Shown here: piece after piece, positions 28,601 to 36,749 of the stretch | Layout of the letters: every line of letters starts with the position of its first letter | Numbering within the stretch: position 1 is the first letter of the stretch | Assembly: GCF_013166515.1 (NCBI RefSeq) | Contig: NZ_JABKKJ010000006.1 | Coordinates: forward strand, 98,706 to 162,705 | DNA: 64,000 nucleotides | Source of the DNA: Xylanibacter caecicola | GTDB taxonomy: Bacteria > Bacteroidota > Bacteroidia > Bacteroidales > Bacteroidaceae | Direction of reading: 5' to 3' | The notes under the pieces: model-generated | What the model was told of the DNA's origin: nothing | Seen by the model: only the letters and a program-made list of their open reading frames with translations | Database searches by the model: none | Made by a program: the position numbers and the translations under genes

Positions 28601-30025
28601 CTGGACTTCCGCAAGGTACAGAACGGCAAGATGAAACTGCACATTTCACTGGTAGACATCAACGAGATGCTCAGCATGTTCCGCAACGAATATCGTATGC
28701 TGGCTGTCGAACGTGACATTGCATTCAACCTGGAACTGCCCAAGGAACATGTCAAGATGTGGTGCGACGCCGAAAAGATAGGCATTGTTGTCAACAACCT
28801 GATAAACAACGCTTTCAAATATACTCAAGAAGGCGGCACCATATGCGTGGCACTGGAAGCACACGATAACGGCACATGCCGGATAAGGGTGGAAGACAAC
28901 GGTGTAGGAATACCTGAGTCACAGTTGGTAAAAATCTTCGAGCGGTTCTCTCAGGCAGACAACAAGATAAGCGACGACACAACACATGCAGGAACCGGCA
29001 TCGGACTGTCGCTGTCGAAAGAATATGTAAACATGCACCACGGCAGAATATGGGCGGAGAACCTTGAAAGCGGTGTTGCATTCATTGTAGAAATGCCGAC
29101 AGACAAAGAACATTTCGGCAATGAAGACACGGAAGTGTACTTCGACGACAGCACGGCTGAAAACAATATCGTACAGGCACCGGGATTGGCAGAACATGTA
29201 AGCGACAAAAAAGAAGAAATAAACGATGATGCCCCTACCCTACTGTTGATAGAAGACAATATCGACCTGTGCCACATGCTGCAACTGCAACTGAAAAGGA
29301 AATACAACGTTTTCGTGGCTCACAACGGGGAAGACGGACTGAAAAAGATATACCAGTATCATCCGGACGTGATAATAACCGACCTTATGATGCCCGGCAT
29401 CGACGGCATGGAACTGCTGAGCCGCGTGCGCCATGACTTTATAATAAGCCATATACCCGTGATAATTCTCACCGCCAAACATAATGATGACACCAAGACC
29501 CATGCAATAACAGCCGGAGCAAATGCCTACATCACCAAACCGTTCAGCAGCGAGTATCTCATGGCGCGCATACATCAGCTGCTTGAGGAACAGCGCATCT
29601 TCCAACGAAAAATGGTTGTTCACAATACGGTTGAAAACAAACAGAGCGTCAGCAAAGATGAGTATGAACAGCATCTGGTAAAGAAGGATGTCGAGTTTGT
29701 GCATAAAATACACGAAATAATCGAACAGAACCTCAATGCAAACGACTTCAACATTGATACCATTGCCGAAACAATAGGACTGAGCCGATCGGCATTCTTC
29801 AAGAAGCTGAAGAGTCAGACAGGGCTTGCTCCGGTGAATTTGGTAAAAGAAGTGCGTCTGTCAAAGGCAGCGGGACTTATCGAAACAACGGACAACAACA
29901 TCACGGAGATTGCCTATTCCGTGGGTTTCCACGATGCGGGATACTTCGGAAAGTGTTTCAGAAAGAAATACGGAATGACGCCGAAAGAATATAGAAAGGA
30001 AAAAACGGAGAGTAAAAACAAATAA
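25652..30025 (+). CDS. Hybrid two-component system sensor/regulator (HTCS)
   Basis: A 1,457-residue one-protein two-component system typical of Bacteroidota polysaccharide utilisation. Order: signal peptide (1-24); periplasmic beta-propeller sensor of two_component_propeller repeats (about 30-780, with phrases such as GLPNNTVYSSIKDKDGFVWF and DGHLWLSSTTNGAYKV); a Y_Y_Y domain (about 800-880, YSYILDGYEEQWHNNG); one membrane helix (about 885-908); HisKA with phosphoacceptor His936 in NVSHELRTP; HATPase with DNGVGIPES and GTGIGLSLSKEYV; a receiver with Asp1244 in DVIITDLMMPGIDG; and a C-terminal AraC-type HTH (about 1,350-1,457). The GH28 gene 16 bases downstream suggests the ligand is a pectin oligosaccharide. 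The tandem promoter array precedes it. Confidence 0.96.
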   Translation: MRHNIGKTLTAILFFSIISLTSSAHSKMIVEHYTMEQGLPNNTVYSSIKDKDGFVWFGTWHGLCSFDGAEFMPFVTRQNRTSDIPPRKVLNMVEDNKNNIWIRNADSHLYMFNKTTESYHNLYNELKGLSQNVQVLKIKRMDNGHILILTRNKNIYEGSTDKNGNATITKIYDASRDIVHSNMKLIRNIIGETANRVYWIGTDLKIDAISKRNNRPLLANIPNNTEVSSFAHFGQYMCIGTAKGDIYIVNIYNGKTEHYSFPDMRSSVSCIIPMNGQVFVSSSTGLYSFTKQNGLKPVLPTAANATTSYVDKKQNLWLRLRHGTLVRFDPETHNSQQFTMPKDSLFDEMKFCDTGENGLFILLRNGSVWRYNHSTYSMEDISKYNEFGGYVLEPKFFDIDLDSDGHLWLSSTTNGAYKVYFPQYNFKFIFQKLIVPTDISTESKGVRALYQSRNGDLWIGTRNNELFCVDVATGNVKKSFKGDIGNVYHIMEDRNGNLWLSTKGAGLIKATPDAMAPQGMRITRYTHSNSDKTSISNNRVYYTYQDSKQRIWVCTFGGGLNLIDQRSGNTVFINKNNGLKNYPRYDLYLNTRAIAEDKHGRLWVGTTDGLMSLPGTFGNVKDIKFETYREQQDTRLADNDIFSLYKDMNGDIWMGIFGSGLNKIESYDNARKRPVVKSYNLPGLQGGDVVSAMVEDRHRCLWICTEKGLSSIKRGSMFARSYDRFSGFPDVNIEDNTSICLNGGNILIGCRQGLIMFNPANVEKENNKRYNTFIVDFKVQNMALSEFNPPIHEGSMRYAEKIVLKHNQSMFSIEFATPNYTDNSQISYSYILDGYEEQWHNNGNNRIASYANIPPGNYKFRVKATGDNSPERVLEITILPPWWATWWAYLIYAIITVFILYGVAHLVLYMIRMRNEVYINDRLAELKTRFFTNVSHELRTPLTLIKSPIEELKNTESLSEAGKEYLSLIDRNADKMLQLVNQILDFRKVQNGKMKLHISLVDINEMLSMFRNEYRMLAVERDIAFNLELPKEHVKMWCDAEKIGIVVNNLINNAFKYTQEGGTICVALEAHDNGTCRIRVEDNGVGIPESQLVKIFERFSQADNKISDDTTHAGTGIGLSLSKEYVNMHHGRIWAENLESGVAFIVEMPTDKEHFGNEDTEVYFDDSTAENNIVQAPGLAEHVSDKKEEINDDAPTLLLIEDNIDLCHMLQLQLKRKYNVFVAHNGEDGLKKIYQYHPDVIITDLMMPGIDGMELLSRVRHDFIISHIPVIILTAKHNDDTKTHAITAGANAYITKPFSSEYLMARIHQLLEEQRIFQRKMVVHNTVENKQSVSKDEYEQHLVKKDVEFVHKIHEIIEQNLNANDFNIDTIAETIGLSRSAFFKKLKSQTGLAPVNLVKEVRLSKAAGLIETTDNNITEIAYSVGFHDAGYFGKCFRKKYGMTPKEYRKEKTESKNK

Positions 30026-30041
30026 CCACACACACAACAGT

Positions 30042-31427
30042 ATGAACGGTATGAAAAGAATTACAGCTCTCATCATGATATCTGTCCTATGTATCGAAGC
30101 ATTTGCCGTAAACAGATATCCGGAGGCAAGGCGCGACTCTATACTGAAATGTATAACAGGGGCGAGAATGCCGTCGTATAAGATAAACATACTGCAAGCC
30201 GGCGCCAAAGGAAACGGCATCAAAGACTGCAAGCCGGCGTTTGACAAAGCCATGCGGACGGCAGAGAGAAAAGGAGGAGCACACATCATCGTTCCCTCCG
30301 GAACTTATATCATCAACGGTCCGATACAGTTCGTGAGCAATGTCTGCCTCGAACTGCAAGAAGGTGCTGTACTTAAGTTCTCGTCCGATCCGCGCCATTA
30401 CCTGCCAACGGTCAGGACATCATGGGAAGGAACCCTGCTTCAGAACTACAGCCCGATGATTTACGGATACGGACTTACAAACATCTCTATCGTCGGCAAC
30501 GGCACCATAGACGGCAACGCGGCAAAAACTTTTGCCACGTGGAGAGCAAGACAGAAGACATCACAGTCGTTGAGCCGTGAATATAACCACAAGGAAGTTC
30601 CTGTAAACGAAAGGAACTTCGGCGAGGGACATTACCTACGTCCACAACTGATACAGTTTTTCAACTGCCGCAATATCACAATAAGCGGTGTCTTTATCAC
30701 CAACTCTCCGTTTTGGTGCATACATCTGCTCAAAAGCGAGAATATAATATGCCGCGGACTGCGCTATGACGCAAAGCTTGTCAACAACGACGGGATTGAC
30801 CCGGAAGCATCACGCAATATTCTCATCGAAGACATTTCCTTTAACAACGGCGATGACAATGTGGCGATAAAGAGCGGACGCGACAACGACGGTTGGCGTC
30901 TGCTTGTCCCCGCAGAGAACATAATAATACGCAACTGCTGCTTCAAGGGACTTCATGCCGTGGTAATGGGCAGCGAGATGTCTGCCGGAATACAAAATAT
31001 ATTCGTGGAAGACTGCACGTTTGCCGGATATTGCAAACGTGGAATATACGTCAAGACCAATCCCGACCGCGGAGGTTTTGTCCGCGACATATACATCCGC
31101 AACTGCGAGTTCGATGAGGTTGAAGACCTTTTTTATGTAACAAGCATGTATGCCGGCGAGGGGAACGGCAGCAAGAACTACTCTGCCATAGAAAACATTT
31201 ATGTTGAAAACTTGCGTTGCCGCCGTGCCAGGGCTGCCGGCATTGTGCTCCAAGGCACTGAAACCAAGCCCATACGCAATGTTACTTTCCGCAATGTGAA
31301 CATTGACAAAGTAGAAAATGCCGTAAGTATAGACAATACGGAAAATGCAGTAATGGATAATTGCCACTTAGGCGGCAAAGCCGGAATACCGACACAGGCC
31401 TCGCCAAAGGACAATCTGGGATTGTAA
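30042..31427 (+). CDS. Glycoside hydrolase family 28 protein, HTCS-linked
   Basis: A 461-residue exported GH28 beta-helix enzyme. The signal peptide is about residues 1-22 (cleavage near A-F-A-V). Met4 is an alternative start. The catalytic acids are present: NNDGID at 248-253 (Asp250, Asp253) and GDD at 270-272 (Asp271, Asp272). The usual GHG is GLHAV with His305. The usual R-x-K is Y336-V-K338 in RGIYVKTNPDRGG, so the subsite arginine of classical polygalacturonases is missing, as in some exo-acting or rhamnogalacturonan-directed relatives. It starts 16 bases after the HTCS stop and should be co-transcribed with it. It differs from the enzyme at 22-1,611 throughout. Confidence 0.9.
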   Translation: MNGMKRITALIMISVLCIEAFAVNRYPEARRDSILKCITGARMPSYKINILQAGAKGNGIKDCKPAFDKAMRTAERKGGAHIIVPSGTYIINGPIQFVSNVCLELQEGAVLKFSSDPRHYLPTVRTSWEGTLLQNYSPMIYGYGLTNISIVGNGTIDGNAAKTFATWRARQKTSQSLSREYNHKEVPVNERNFGEGHYLRPQLIQFFNCRNITISGVFITNSPFWCIHLLKSENIICRGLRYDAKLVNNDGIDPEASRNILIEDISFNNGDDNVAIKSGRDNDGWRLLVPAENIIIRNCCFKGLHAVVMGSEMSAGIQNIFVEDCTFAGYCKRGIYVKTNPDRGGFVRDIYIRNCEFDEVEDLFYVTSMYAGEGNGSKNYSAIENIYVENLRCRRARAAGIVLQGTETKPIRNVTFRNVNIDKVENAVSIDNTENAVMDNCHLGGKAGIPTQASPKDNLGL

Positions 31428-31558
31428 TGACTGTCGTATCATATATTTAATCATCCATATTGTAGAAGTTTGGCTGTATAAAATAATGTGATTCAGGCGT
31501 TTTTATCACCGCCGGACTTGCATTCGATATGCAAGGACATAGCATGGCATCCTTAAAC

Positions 31559-31932
31559 AAGCGTTACAGATTTCTGTACTATATGCTACAGATCTCTCTA
31601 CTATATGCTACAGATCTCTCTACTATATGCCACAGGTTTCTGTACTATATGCTACAGATTTCTCTACTATATGCTACAGATTTCTCTACTATATGCCACA
31701 GATTTCTCTACTATATGCCACAGATTTCTCTACTATATGCTACAGATTTCTCTACTATATGCCACAGATTTCTCTACTATATGCCACAGATTTCTCTACT
31801 ATATGCCACAGATTTCTCTACTATATGCCACAGATTTGTATCTCATATGCGATAGATTTAAATCTCATATGCGTTACGTTTCTATCTCATATGCGTTACA
31901 TTTACATCTCATATGCCGCAGAAATCCGTACA
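31559..31932 (+). repeat. 22-bp tandem array, about 16 units
   Basis: The phrase atatgc recurs at 31,581, 31,603, 31,625 and so on every 22 bases to 31,911, without a slip. The core unit is atatgccacagatttctcta plus ct. The last four units drift (catatgcgatagattt, catatgcgttacgttt). The array lies in the gap between GH28 and murF-alr, which otherwise holds no gene. All three plus frames are open through it, so computed ORFs here are artefacts of the repeat. Confidence 0.85.
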
Positions 31933-32085
31933 GCATGTTTTAAGCTCTCATACACCTTTCGGAGGTGGTTTTGTAATATAACAAGGAAAACAAAATCGTC
32001 GAACTAACATTAAAATACATAACCCCAAAAAGACATGCGGGTTGACAATATGACGATATGATGAACGAAAAATCTTTATTCTTCG

Positions 32086-32118
32086 TTTATCATTCTTCAT
32101 ACAAAAGCATTACCTTTG
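32086..32118 (+). promoter_or_regulatory. Promoter of murF-alr
   Basis: TACCTTTG at 32,111-32,118 with a TTTA 21 bases upstream. It lies 66 bases before the ATG at 32,185. Confidence 0.6.
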
Positions 32119-32184
32119 CATTCAAAGTAAGTATATCGGCATTTAGTCGATGAAACTAAATGCAAGTTAACTATAAATACTCAG

Positions 32185-34656
32185 ATGAAATATACAGTTG
32201 AAAAGGTAACAACACTTATAGGAGCACGCCGTATAGGCAACACCGATGCAAACATCGGCTGGCTGCTCACCGACAGCCGCTCGCTTTGTTTTCCGGAAGA
32301 GACTCTGTTTTTTGCCATAAGGACGGAACGCAACGACGGGCACAGATACATACCGGAGCTTTATCGCCGCGGGGTACGCAACTTTGTTGTAGAAAAAGTG
32401 CCCGAAGACGGTGCCGCTCTGTTTCCGGGAACAAATTTCCTTAAGGTTGTACGCCCCATAGAAGCGTTGCAGAGGCTCGCCGAAAGACATCGCGACGAGT
32501 TCGGCATTCCGGTGATAGGCATCACGGGAAGCAACGGAAAGACGGTGGTTAAGGAATGGCTGTACCAGTTGCTGTCGCCATCGTTCGTAGTGACGCGAAG
32601 TCCGCGCAGCTACAACTCGCAGGTAGGTGTGCCGCTGTCGGTGTGGCTTATGCACGAGCACACGCAGATAGGCATATTCGAGGCGGGTATAAGCGAGCCG
32701 GGAGAAATGTCGGCACTGCACGACATCATACAACCCACGATAGGCGTTATAACGAACATAGGCGATGCACATCAGGAGAATTTCAATACGCTTGAAGACA
32801 AATGCAACGAGAAGCTTAAACTGTTCCGCGATTCAAAAGTGATTGTATATCCTGCCGACAACCATGTCATTGCCCGCTGTGTTGAGGCGAGCGGATACAG
32901 GGGCAGGCGCGTGGCATGGTCTGCAACCGACCCCCGGGCGGCTCTTTATGTCAAGAATATATCAAAGACAGGCACCACAACAACCGTCACCTATATATAT
33001 AAAGGTATAGAGGCACGATACGAACTGCCGTTCATAGACGAGGCGTCGGTAGAGAACTCAATAACGTGCGCCGCCGTGGCACTGCACATCGGACTGAGTC
33101 ACGACACGCTGGCAACACGTATGGCGGCAATAGAGCCGGTGGCAATGCGACTGGAAGTGAAGGAAGGCAGGCACGGATGCACGCTTATAAACGACTCGTA
33201 TAACTCTGACATCAACTCTCTCGACATCGCGCTTGACTTCATGAACCGCCGTCCCGACCATGCCGGACGCCGTCGCACGCTGATACTCAGCGACATCTGT
33301 CAGAGCGGCAAGAACGGGGCGGAACTCTATACAGAGGTGTCCGGTCTTGCACGAAAGCGCGGGGTGGAGAAGCTTATCGGCATCGGAACGGACATAACGG
33401 CATATGCCGACAGGATAGACATAAACGAGAAACATTTCTTTTCCGACACCGACACGTTTGTGGCAAGCGATGTTTTCCGCTCACTGCGCGATGAGGTTAT
33501 ATTGCTTAAAGGCGCACGTTGCTTCTGTTTCGACCGCCTTACGGAACTGTTGGAGCAGAAGGTGCACGAGACAATACTCGAGGTTAACCTCGATGCCGTG
33601 GTGAACAATCTCAACCACTTCCGCTCGTTCCTCAAACCGGACACAAAGATTGTGTGCATGGTTAAGGCGAATGCCTACGGAAGCGGTGCGGTGGAAGTAG
33701 CAAAAACATTGCAGAACCACCGTGTAGACTATCTTGCCGTGGCAGTGGCAGACGAAGGTGTGACGCTGCGCAAGGCAGGTATAACGGCGAACATCATGAT
33801 TATGAATCCGGAAATGACGGCATTCAAGACCATGTTCGACTACGACCTTGAACCGGAAGTCTACAGTTTCCGTCTGCTCGATGCCCTTATAGCCGCAGCC
33901 GGCAAGGAGGGCATAACAGGATATCCCGTACATATAAAATTGGATACGGGCATGCACCGTCTGGGCTTTAACCCCGAGACGGACATCGACAGGCTTATAA
34001 AAAGGCTGAAAGGTCAGAATGCCATAATACCGCGCTCGGTGTTCTCGCATTTTGTAGGTTCGGACAGCGACGACTTTGACACATTCTCCGCCATGCAGTT
34101 CGAGCGCTTCGACAAGGCAAGCCGCAAGTTGCAGGAAGCATTTACACATAAGATTTTACGTCATATCGACAATTCCGCCGGCATAGAGCATTTCCCTGAA
34201 AGGCAGCTTGACATGTGCCGTCTCGGATTGGGGCTGTATGGTATAGACAGCCGCGACAACTCCATTATAAATAATGTGTGCACGCTGAAGACAACAATCC
34301 TGCAACTGCGCAATGTTCCGAAAGACGAGACCGTGGGCTACAGCCGTCGCGGCATATTGACACGCGACAGTGTCATTGCGGCGATACCCATAGGATATGC
34401 CGACGGGCTGAACCGTCATCTCGGACGCGGGCACGGTTACTGTCTCGTAAACGGCAAGCGCGCACCATATGTGGGAAACATCTGCATGGACGTTGCCATG
34501 ATAGACGTTACGGATATCGATTGTCATGAAGGCGACACCGTGGAGATTTTCGGCGACAATCTACCTGTAACCGTTCTTTCGGACATACTCGACACCATAC
34601 CTTACGAAGTACTGACGGGTGTGAGCGAGAGAGTGAAGAGGGTGTACTTTTATTAA
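32185..34656 (+). CDS. MurF-Alr fusion: UDP-MurNAc-tripeptide D-Ala-D-Ala ligase / alanine racemase
   Basis: An 823-residue cytoplasmic bifunctional enzyme of peptidoglycan synthesis. Residues 1-about 450 are MurF: N-terminal substrate domain, ATP-binding GITGSNGKT at 112-120, EAGISEPGEM, and the Mur C-domain with NDSYNSDINS. Residues about 460-823 are a fold-type III PLP alanine racemase: PLP lysine Lys494 in VCMVKANAYGSG, LDTGMHRLGF, catalytic Tyr719 in VGYSRRG, PIGYADGLNRHLG. The racemase makes D-Ala, from which Ddl makes the dipeptide that MurF adds, so the fusion joins the two ends of the D-Ala branch. This fusion is known in Bacteroidota. Both active sites look intact. Confidence 0.95.
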   Translation: MKYTVEKVTTLIGARRIGNTDANIGWLLTDSRSLCFPEETLFFAIRTERNDGHRYIPELYRRGVRNFVVEKVPEDGAALFPGTNFLKVVRPIEALQRLAERHRDEFGIPVIGITGSNGKTVVKEWLYQLLSPSFVVTRSPRSYNSQVGVPLSVWLMHEHTQIGIFEAGISEPGEMSALHDIIQPTIGVITNIGDAHQENFNTLEDKCNEKLKLFRDSKVIVYPADNHVIARCVEASGYRGRRVAWSATDPRAALYVKNISKTGTTTTVTYIYKGIEARYELPFIDEASVENSITCAAVALHIGLSHDTLATRMAAIEPVAMRLEVKEGRHGCTLINDSYNSDINSLDIALDFMNRRPDHAGRRRTLILSDICQSGKNGAELYTEVSGLARKRGVEKLIGIGTDITAYADRIDINEKHFFSDTDTFVASDVFRSLRDEVILLKGARCFCFDRLTELLEQKVHETILEVNLDAVVNNLNHFRSFLKPDTKIVCMVKANAYGSGAVEVAKTLQNHRVDYLAVAVADEGVTLRKAGITANIMIMNPEMTAFKTMFDYDLEPEVYSFRLLDALIAAAGKEGITGYPVHIKLDTGMHRLGFNPETDIDRLIKRLKGQNAIIPRSVFSHFVGSDSDDFDTFSAMQFERFDKASRKLQEAFTHKILRHIDNSAGIEHFPERQLDMCRLGLGLYGIDSRDNSIINNVCTLKTTILQLRNVPKDETVGYSRRGILTRDSVIAAIPIGYADGLNRHLGRGHGYCLVNGKRAPYVGNICMDVAMIDVTDIDCHEGDTVEIFGDNLPVTVLSDILDTIPYEVLTGVSERVKRVYFY

Positions 34657-34813
34657 TTAAGAATTATGAATTAAGAATTTGCCGGCGCGGTGTTTTCAGT
34701 ATTTATAAGTCCTATAAGCCCTATAAGACTTATAAGTCCTATAGAACTTTATTTAGAAAAAGACCACATTGCGCCAGCCAATTCTTAATTCTTAAATCTT
34801 AACTCTTAATTAA
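34653..34813. repeat. Long imperfect inverted repeat after murF-alr
   Basis: The left arm ttaattaagaattatgaatt (from 34,653) runs on to gccggcgc. The right arm goes from gcgccagcc (34,771) through aattcttaattcttaaat to cttaattaa (34,813). The interior has tandem phrases ataagtcctataagccctat. It begins within the murF-alr stop codon and could serve as terminator or be a small mobile-type repeat. Confidence 0.7.
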
Positions 34814-34840
34814 AAAGAGCGTTATATAAATAATTTTGTG

Positions 34841-34848
34841 TATCTTTG
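34841..34848 (+). promoter_or_regulatory. Promoter -7 box of the hexuronate transporter gene
   Basis: TATCTTTG, 38 bases before the ATG at 34,887; no clear -33 box. Confidence 0.5.
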
Positions 34849-34886
34849 CAAAGATTTATTAATAATAAAACCTTAAATAAAAGAAA

Positions 34887-36338
34887 ATGAATCCTGTACA
34901 AACTACAAAAATGACAAACTGGCGTTGGTGGATTTGCGGCTTGTTGTTCGTTGCGACAACAGTCAACTATCTTGACCGTCAGGTGCTGTCGCTGACAGCA
35001 AAGGAGTTTATCTATCCTGATTTCCACTGGACGGATGAAGACTATGGTAACATCACTGCTTATTTCTCGATTTTCTATGCTATCTGCATGTTGTTTGCAG
35101 GTAAGTTCGTAGATTGGATGGGAACAAAAAAAGGATATCTCTGGGCTATCGGAGTGTGGAGCTTCGGAGCCTGTATACATGCCGGTACAGCTATTGCCAC
35201 ACAATATATCCACGGTTTGGACAGCCTCGATGCAATGCGTGCCCTTGAAGACGGTTCTTCGGCAGCGCTGGCAGTGGCTTCAACCGGAGTATGGCTTTTC
35301 CTCGTTTGCCGCGCGATACTTGGTCTTGGTGAAGCAGGAAACTTCCCCGCCGCCATTAAGGTTACGGCAGAGTATTTCCCAAAGAAAGACCGTGCATACG
35401 CTACATCAATATTCAATGCCGGCGCTTCTGTAGGCGCATTGGCAGCTCCGTTGATGATTCCGCCATTGGCAAAGGCATTCGGTTGGGAAATGGCATTTAT
35501 AATCATCGGTGCTTTGGGCTTTATCTGGATGGGCTTCTTCGTTAAGTGGTACGACAAACCCGAGAAGTCTTCGAAGGTGAACAAAGCAGAGTTGCTGTAT
35601 ATTCATCAGGACGATGAGGCCGAGGATATCAAGAAAGACGACGCAAAAGAAGAGAAGCAGATACCTTTCCTCCAGTGTTTCGGATACAAACAGACATGGG
35701 CATTCATCGTGGGTAAGTTCTTCACCGACGGTGTGTGGTGGTTCTTCCTGTTCTGGGCTCCGGGCTATTTCCAGGATGTGTATGGTTACAAGGCTTCTTC
35801 AGGCACAGGTATGTTGCTGATTATGACATTGTATGCAATCGTAACATTCCTTTCCATTTATATCTGCAAGTTGCCAACATACTTCGTTGACAAGAAGGGT
35901 ATGAATCCGTACGCAGGTCGTATGCTGGCAATGATGCTTATAGCATTCATCCCACTGGTATGTGTGTTGGCACAGCCGTTGGGTGAGTATTCGGCATGGT
36001 GGCCCGCAGTTATCATCGGTCTTGTTGGTGCAGGTCACCAGGCTTGGTCGGCAAACATATTCTCTACTGTAGGTGATATGTTCCCAAAGAGCGCCATTGC
36101 AACCGTTACAGGTATCGGCGGTATGGCAGGCGGTGTTGGATCATTCCTTATCAACAAGGGTTCCGGTCAGCTCTTTACGTTTGCAGAAGAGCAGGACGCA
36201 GCATTCACTTTCCTCGGTTTCGACGGCAAGCCCGCCGGCTATATGATTGTGTTCTGCATCTGTGCTGTTGCTTATCTGCTGGCATGGTGCATCATGAAGG
36301 TTCTCGTACCGAAATACAAGCCTATCGTTGTCGAATAA
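34887..36338 (+). CDS. MFS transporter, hexuronate (ExuT-like) family
   Basis: A 483-residue inner-membrane major facilitator with about 12 helices. The first helix carries NYLDRQVLSLTAKEF, the pattern of the anion:cation symporter family that includes ExuT. The helix 2-3 loop has GKFVDWMGTKKGYLWAIGVW, and AILGLGEAGNFPAAIKVTAEYFP is the other signature. A charged insertion at about 232-262 (DDEAEDIKKDDAKEEKQ) forms the central cytoplasmic loop. ExuT imports galacturonate and glucuronate with protons. With two GH28 enzymes and an HTCS nearby, galacturonate uptake is the natural inference, though the gene is separated from them by murF-alr and has its own promoter and terminator. Confidence 0.85.
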   Translation: MNPVQTTKMTNWRWWICGLLFVATTVNYLDRQVLSLTAKEFIYPDFHWTDEDYGNITAYFSIFYAICMLFAGKFVDWMGTKKGYLWAIGVWSFGACIHAGTAIATQYIHGLDSLDAMRALEDGSSAALAVASTGVWLFLVCRAILGLGEAGNFPAAIKVTAEYFPKKDRAYATSIFNAGASVGALAAPLMIPPLAKAFGWEMAFIIIGALGFIWMGFFVKWYDKPEKSSKVNKAELLYIHQDDEAEDIKKDDAKEEKQIPFLQCFGYKQTWAFIVGKFFTDGVWWFFLFWAPGYFQDVYGYKASSGTGMLLIMTLYAIVTFLSIYICKLPTYFVDKKGMNPYAGRMLAMMLIAFIPLVCVLAQPLGEYSAWWPAVIIGLVGAGHQAWSANIFSTVGDMFPKSAIATVTGIGGMAGGVGSFLINKGSGQLFTFAEEQDAAFTFLGFDGKPAGYMIVFCICAVAYLLAWCIMKVLVPKYKPIVVE

Positions 36339-36364
36339 TCATTATTCACAATAATATAAAAGAT

Positions 36365-36402
36365 AAGGAGTGTACCGACGTTTGGGTACACTCCTTTCTT
36401 TA
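36365..36402 (+). terminator. Terminator of the hexuronate transporter gene
   Basis: aaggagtgtacc pairs with ggtacactcctt and is followed by tctttattttt. Confidence 0.88.
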
Positions 36403-36597
36403 TTTTTAAATCACGTCATTCTCTATTCGTTTTCTCCATAAGAATATATGCATGTATTTGCTCGCACGAGGATGTAAAGACTTTTTCTTGTAAAAGTCCG
36501 TTGTACAAGCCTTTGATTCTAAGATTGTTAGTAACAGAGTTTTACAATGGAATACCAACAAAGGTAAGGATGTATTGATTGTCTTTACCATGATTTC

Positions 36598-36710
36598 TGC
36601 AATTTACCGGAGTTCGCACACTTGTTTTTTGCAATTTATCGGAGTTTAAAGTGTAAAAATCTGCAATTTATCGGAGTTTATATGCTCTATTTTTGCAATT
36701 TATCGGAGTT
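36598..36710 (+). repeat. Four 17-bp direct repeats at exact 32-bp period
   Basis: TGCAATTTATCGGAGTT (first copy with ACC for ATC) starts at 36,598, 36,630, 36,662 and 36,694. Spacers differ in sequence but keep the period. The fourth copy abuts the -33 TTTG of the promoter for the ATPase gene, so the array looks like a tandem operator. The gap before it (36,403-36,597) shows nothing else. Confidence 0.85.
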
Positions 36711-36723
36711 TTAATTATCTTTG
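36692..36723 (+). promoter_or_regulatory. Promoter of the DUF4143 ATPase gene
   Basis: TTTG at 36,692-36,695, a 20-base spacer and TATCTTTG at 36,716-36,723. The spacer is largely the fourth 17-bp repeat, so a protein bound there would cover the promoter. Confidence 0.75.
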
Positions 36724-36749
36724 CGCTATCTCTCTTATCATAAACAGTT

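Noticed and set aside
31559..31932. CRISPR array
   Set aside because: Units are directly adjacent with no unique spacers.
31529..32007. Three overlapping 108-126 codon frames in the 22-bp array
   Set aside because: They arise because the repeat unit has no stop in any plus frame; no signal, ribosome site or homology pattern.
22..36338. A single complete polysaccharide utilisation locus
   Set aside because: The pectin-related genes are spread among housekeeping genes, and no SusC/SusD pair is present.
36598..36710. CRISPR array
   Set aside because: Repeat is 17 bases with 15-base spacers, only four copies, no cas genes; abuts a promoter.
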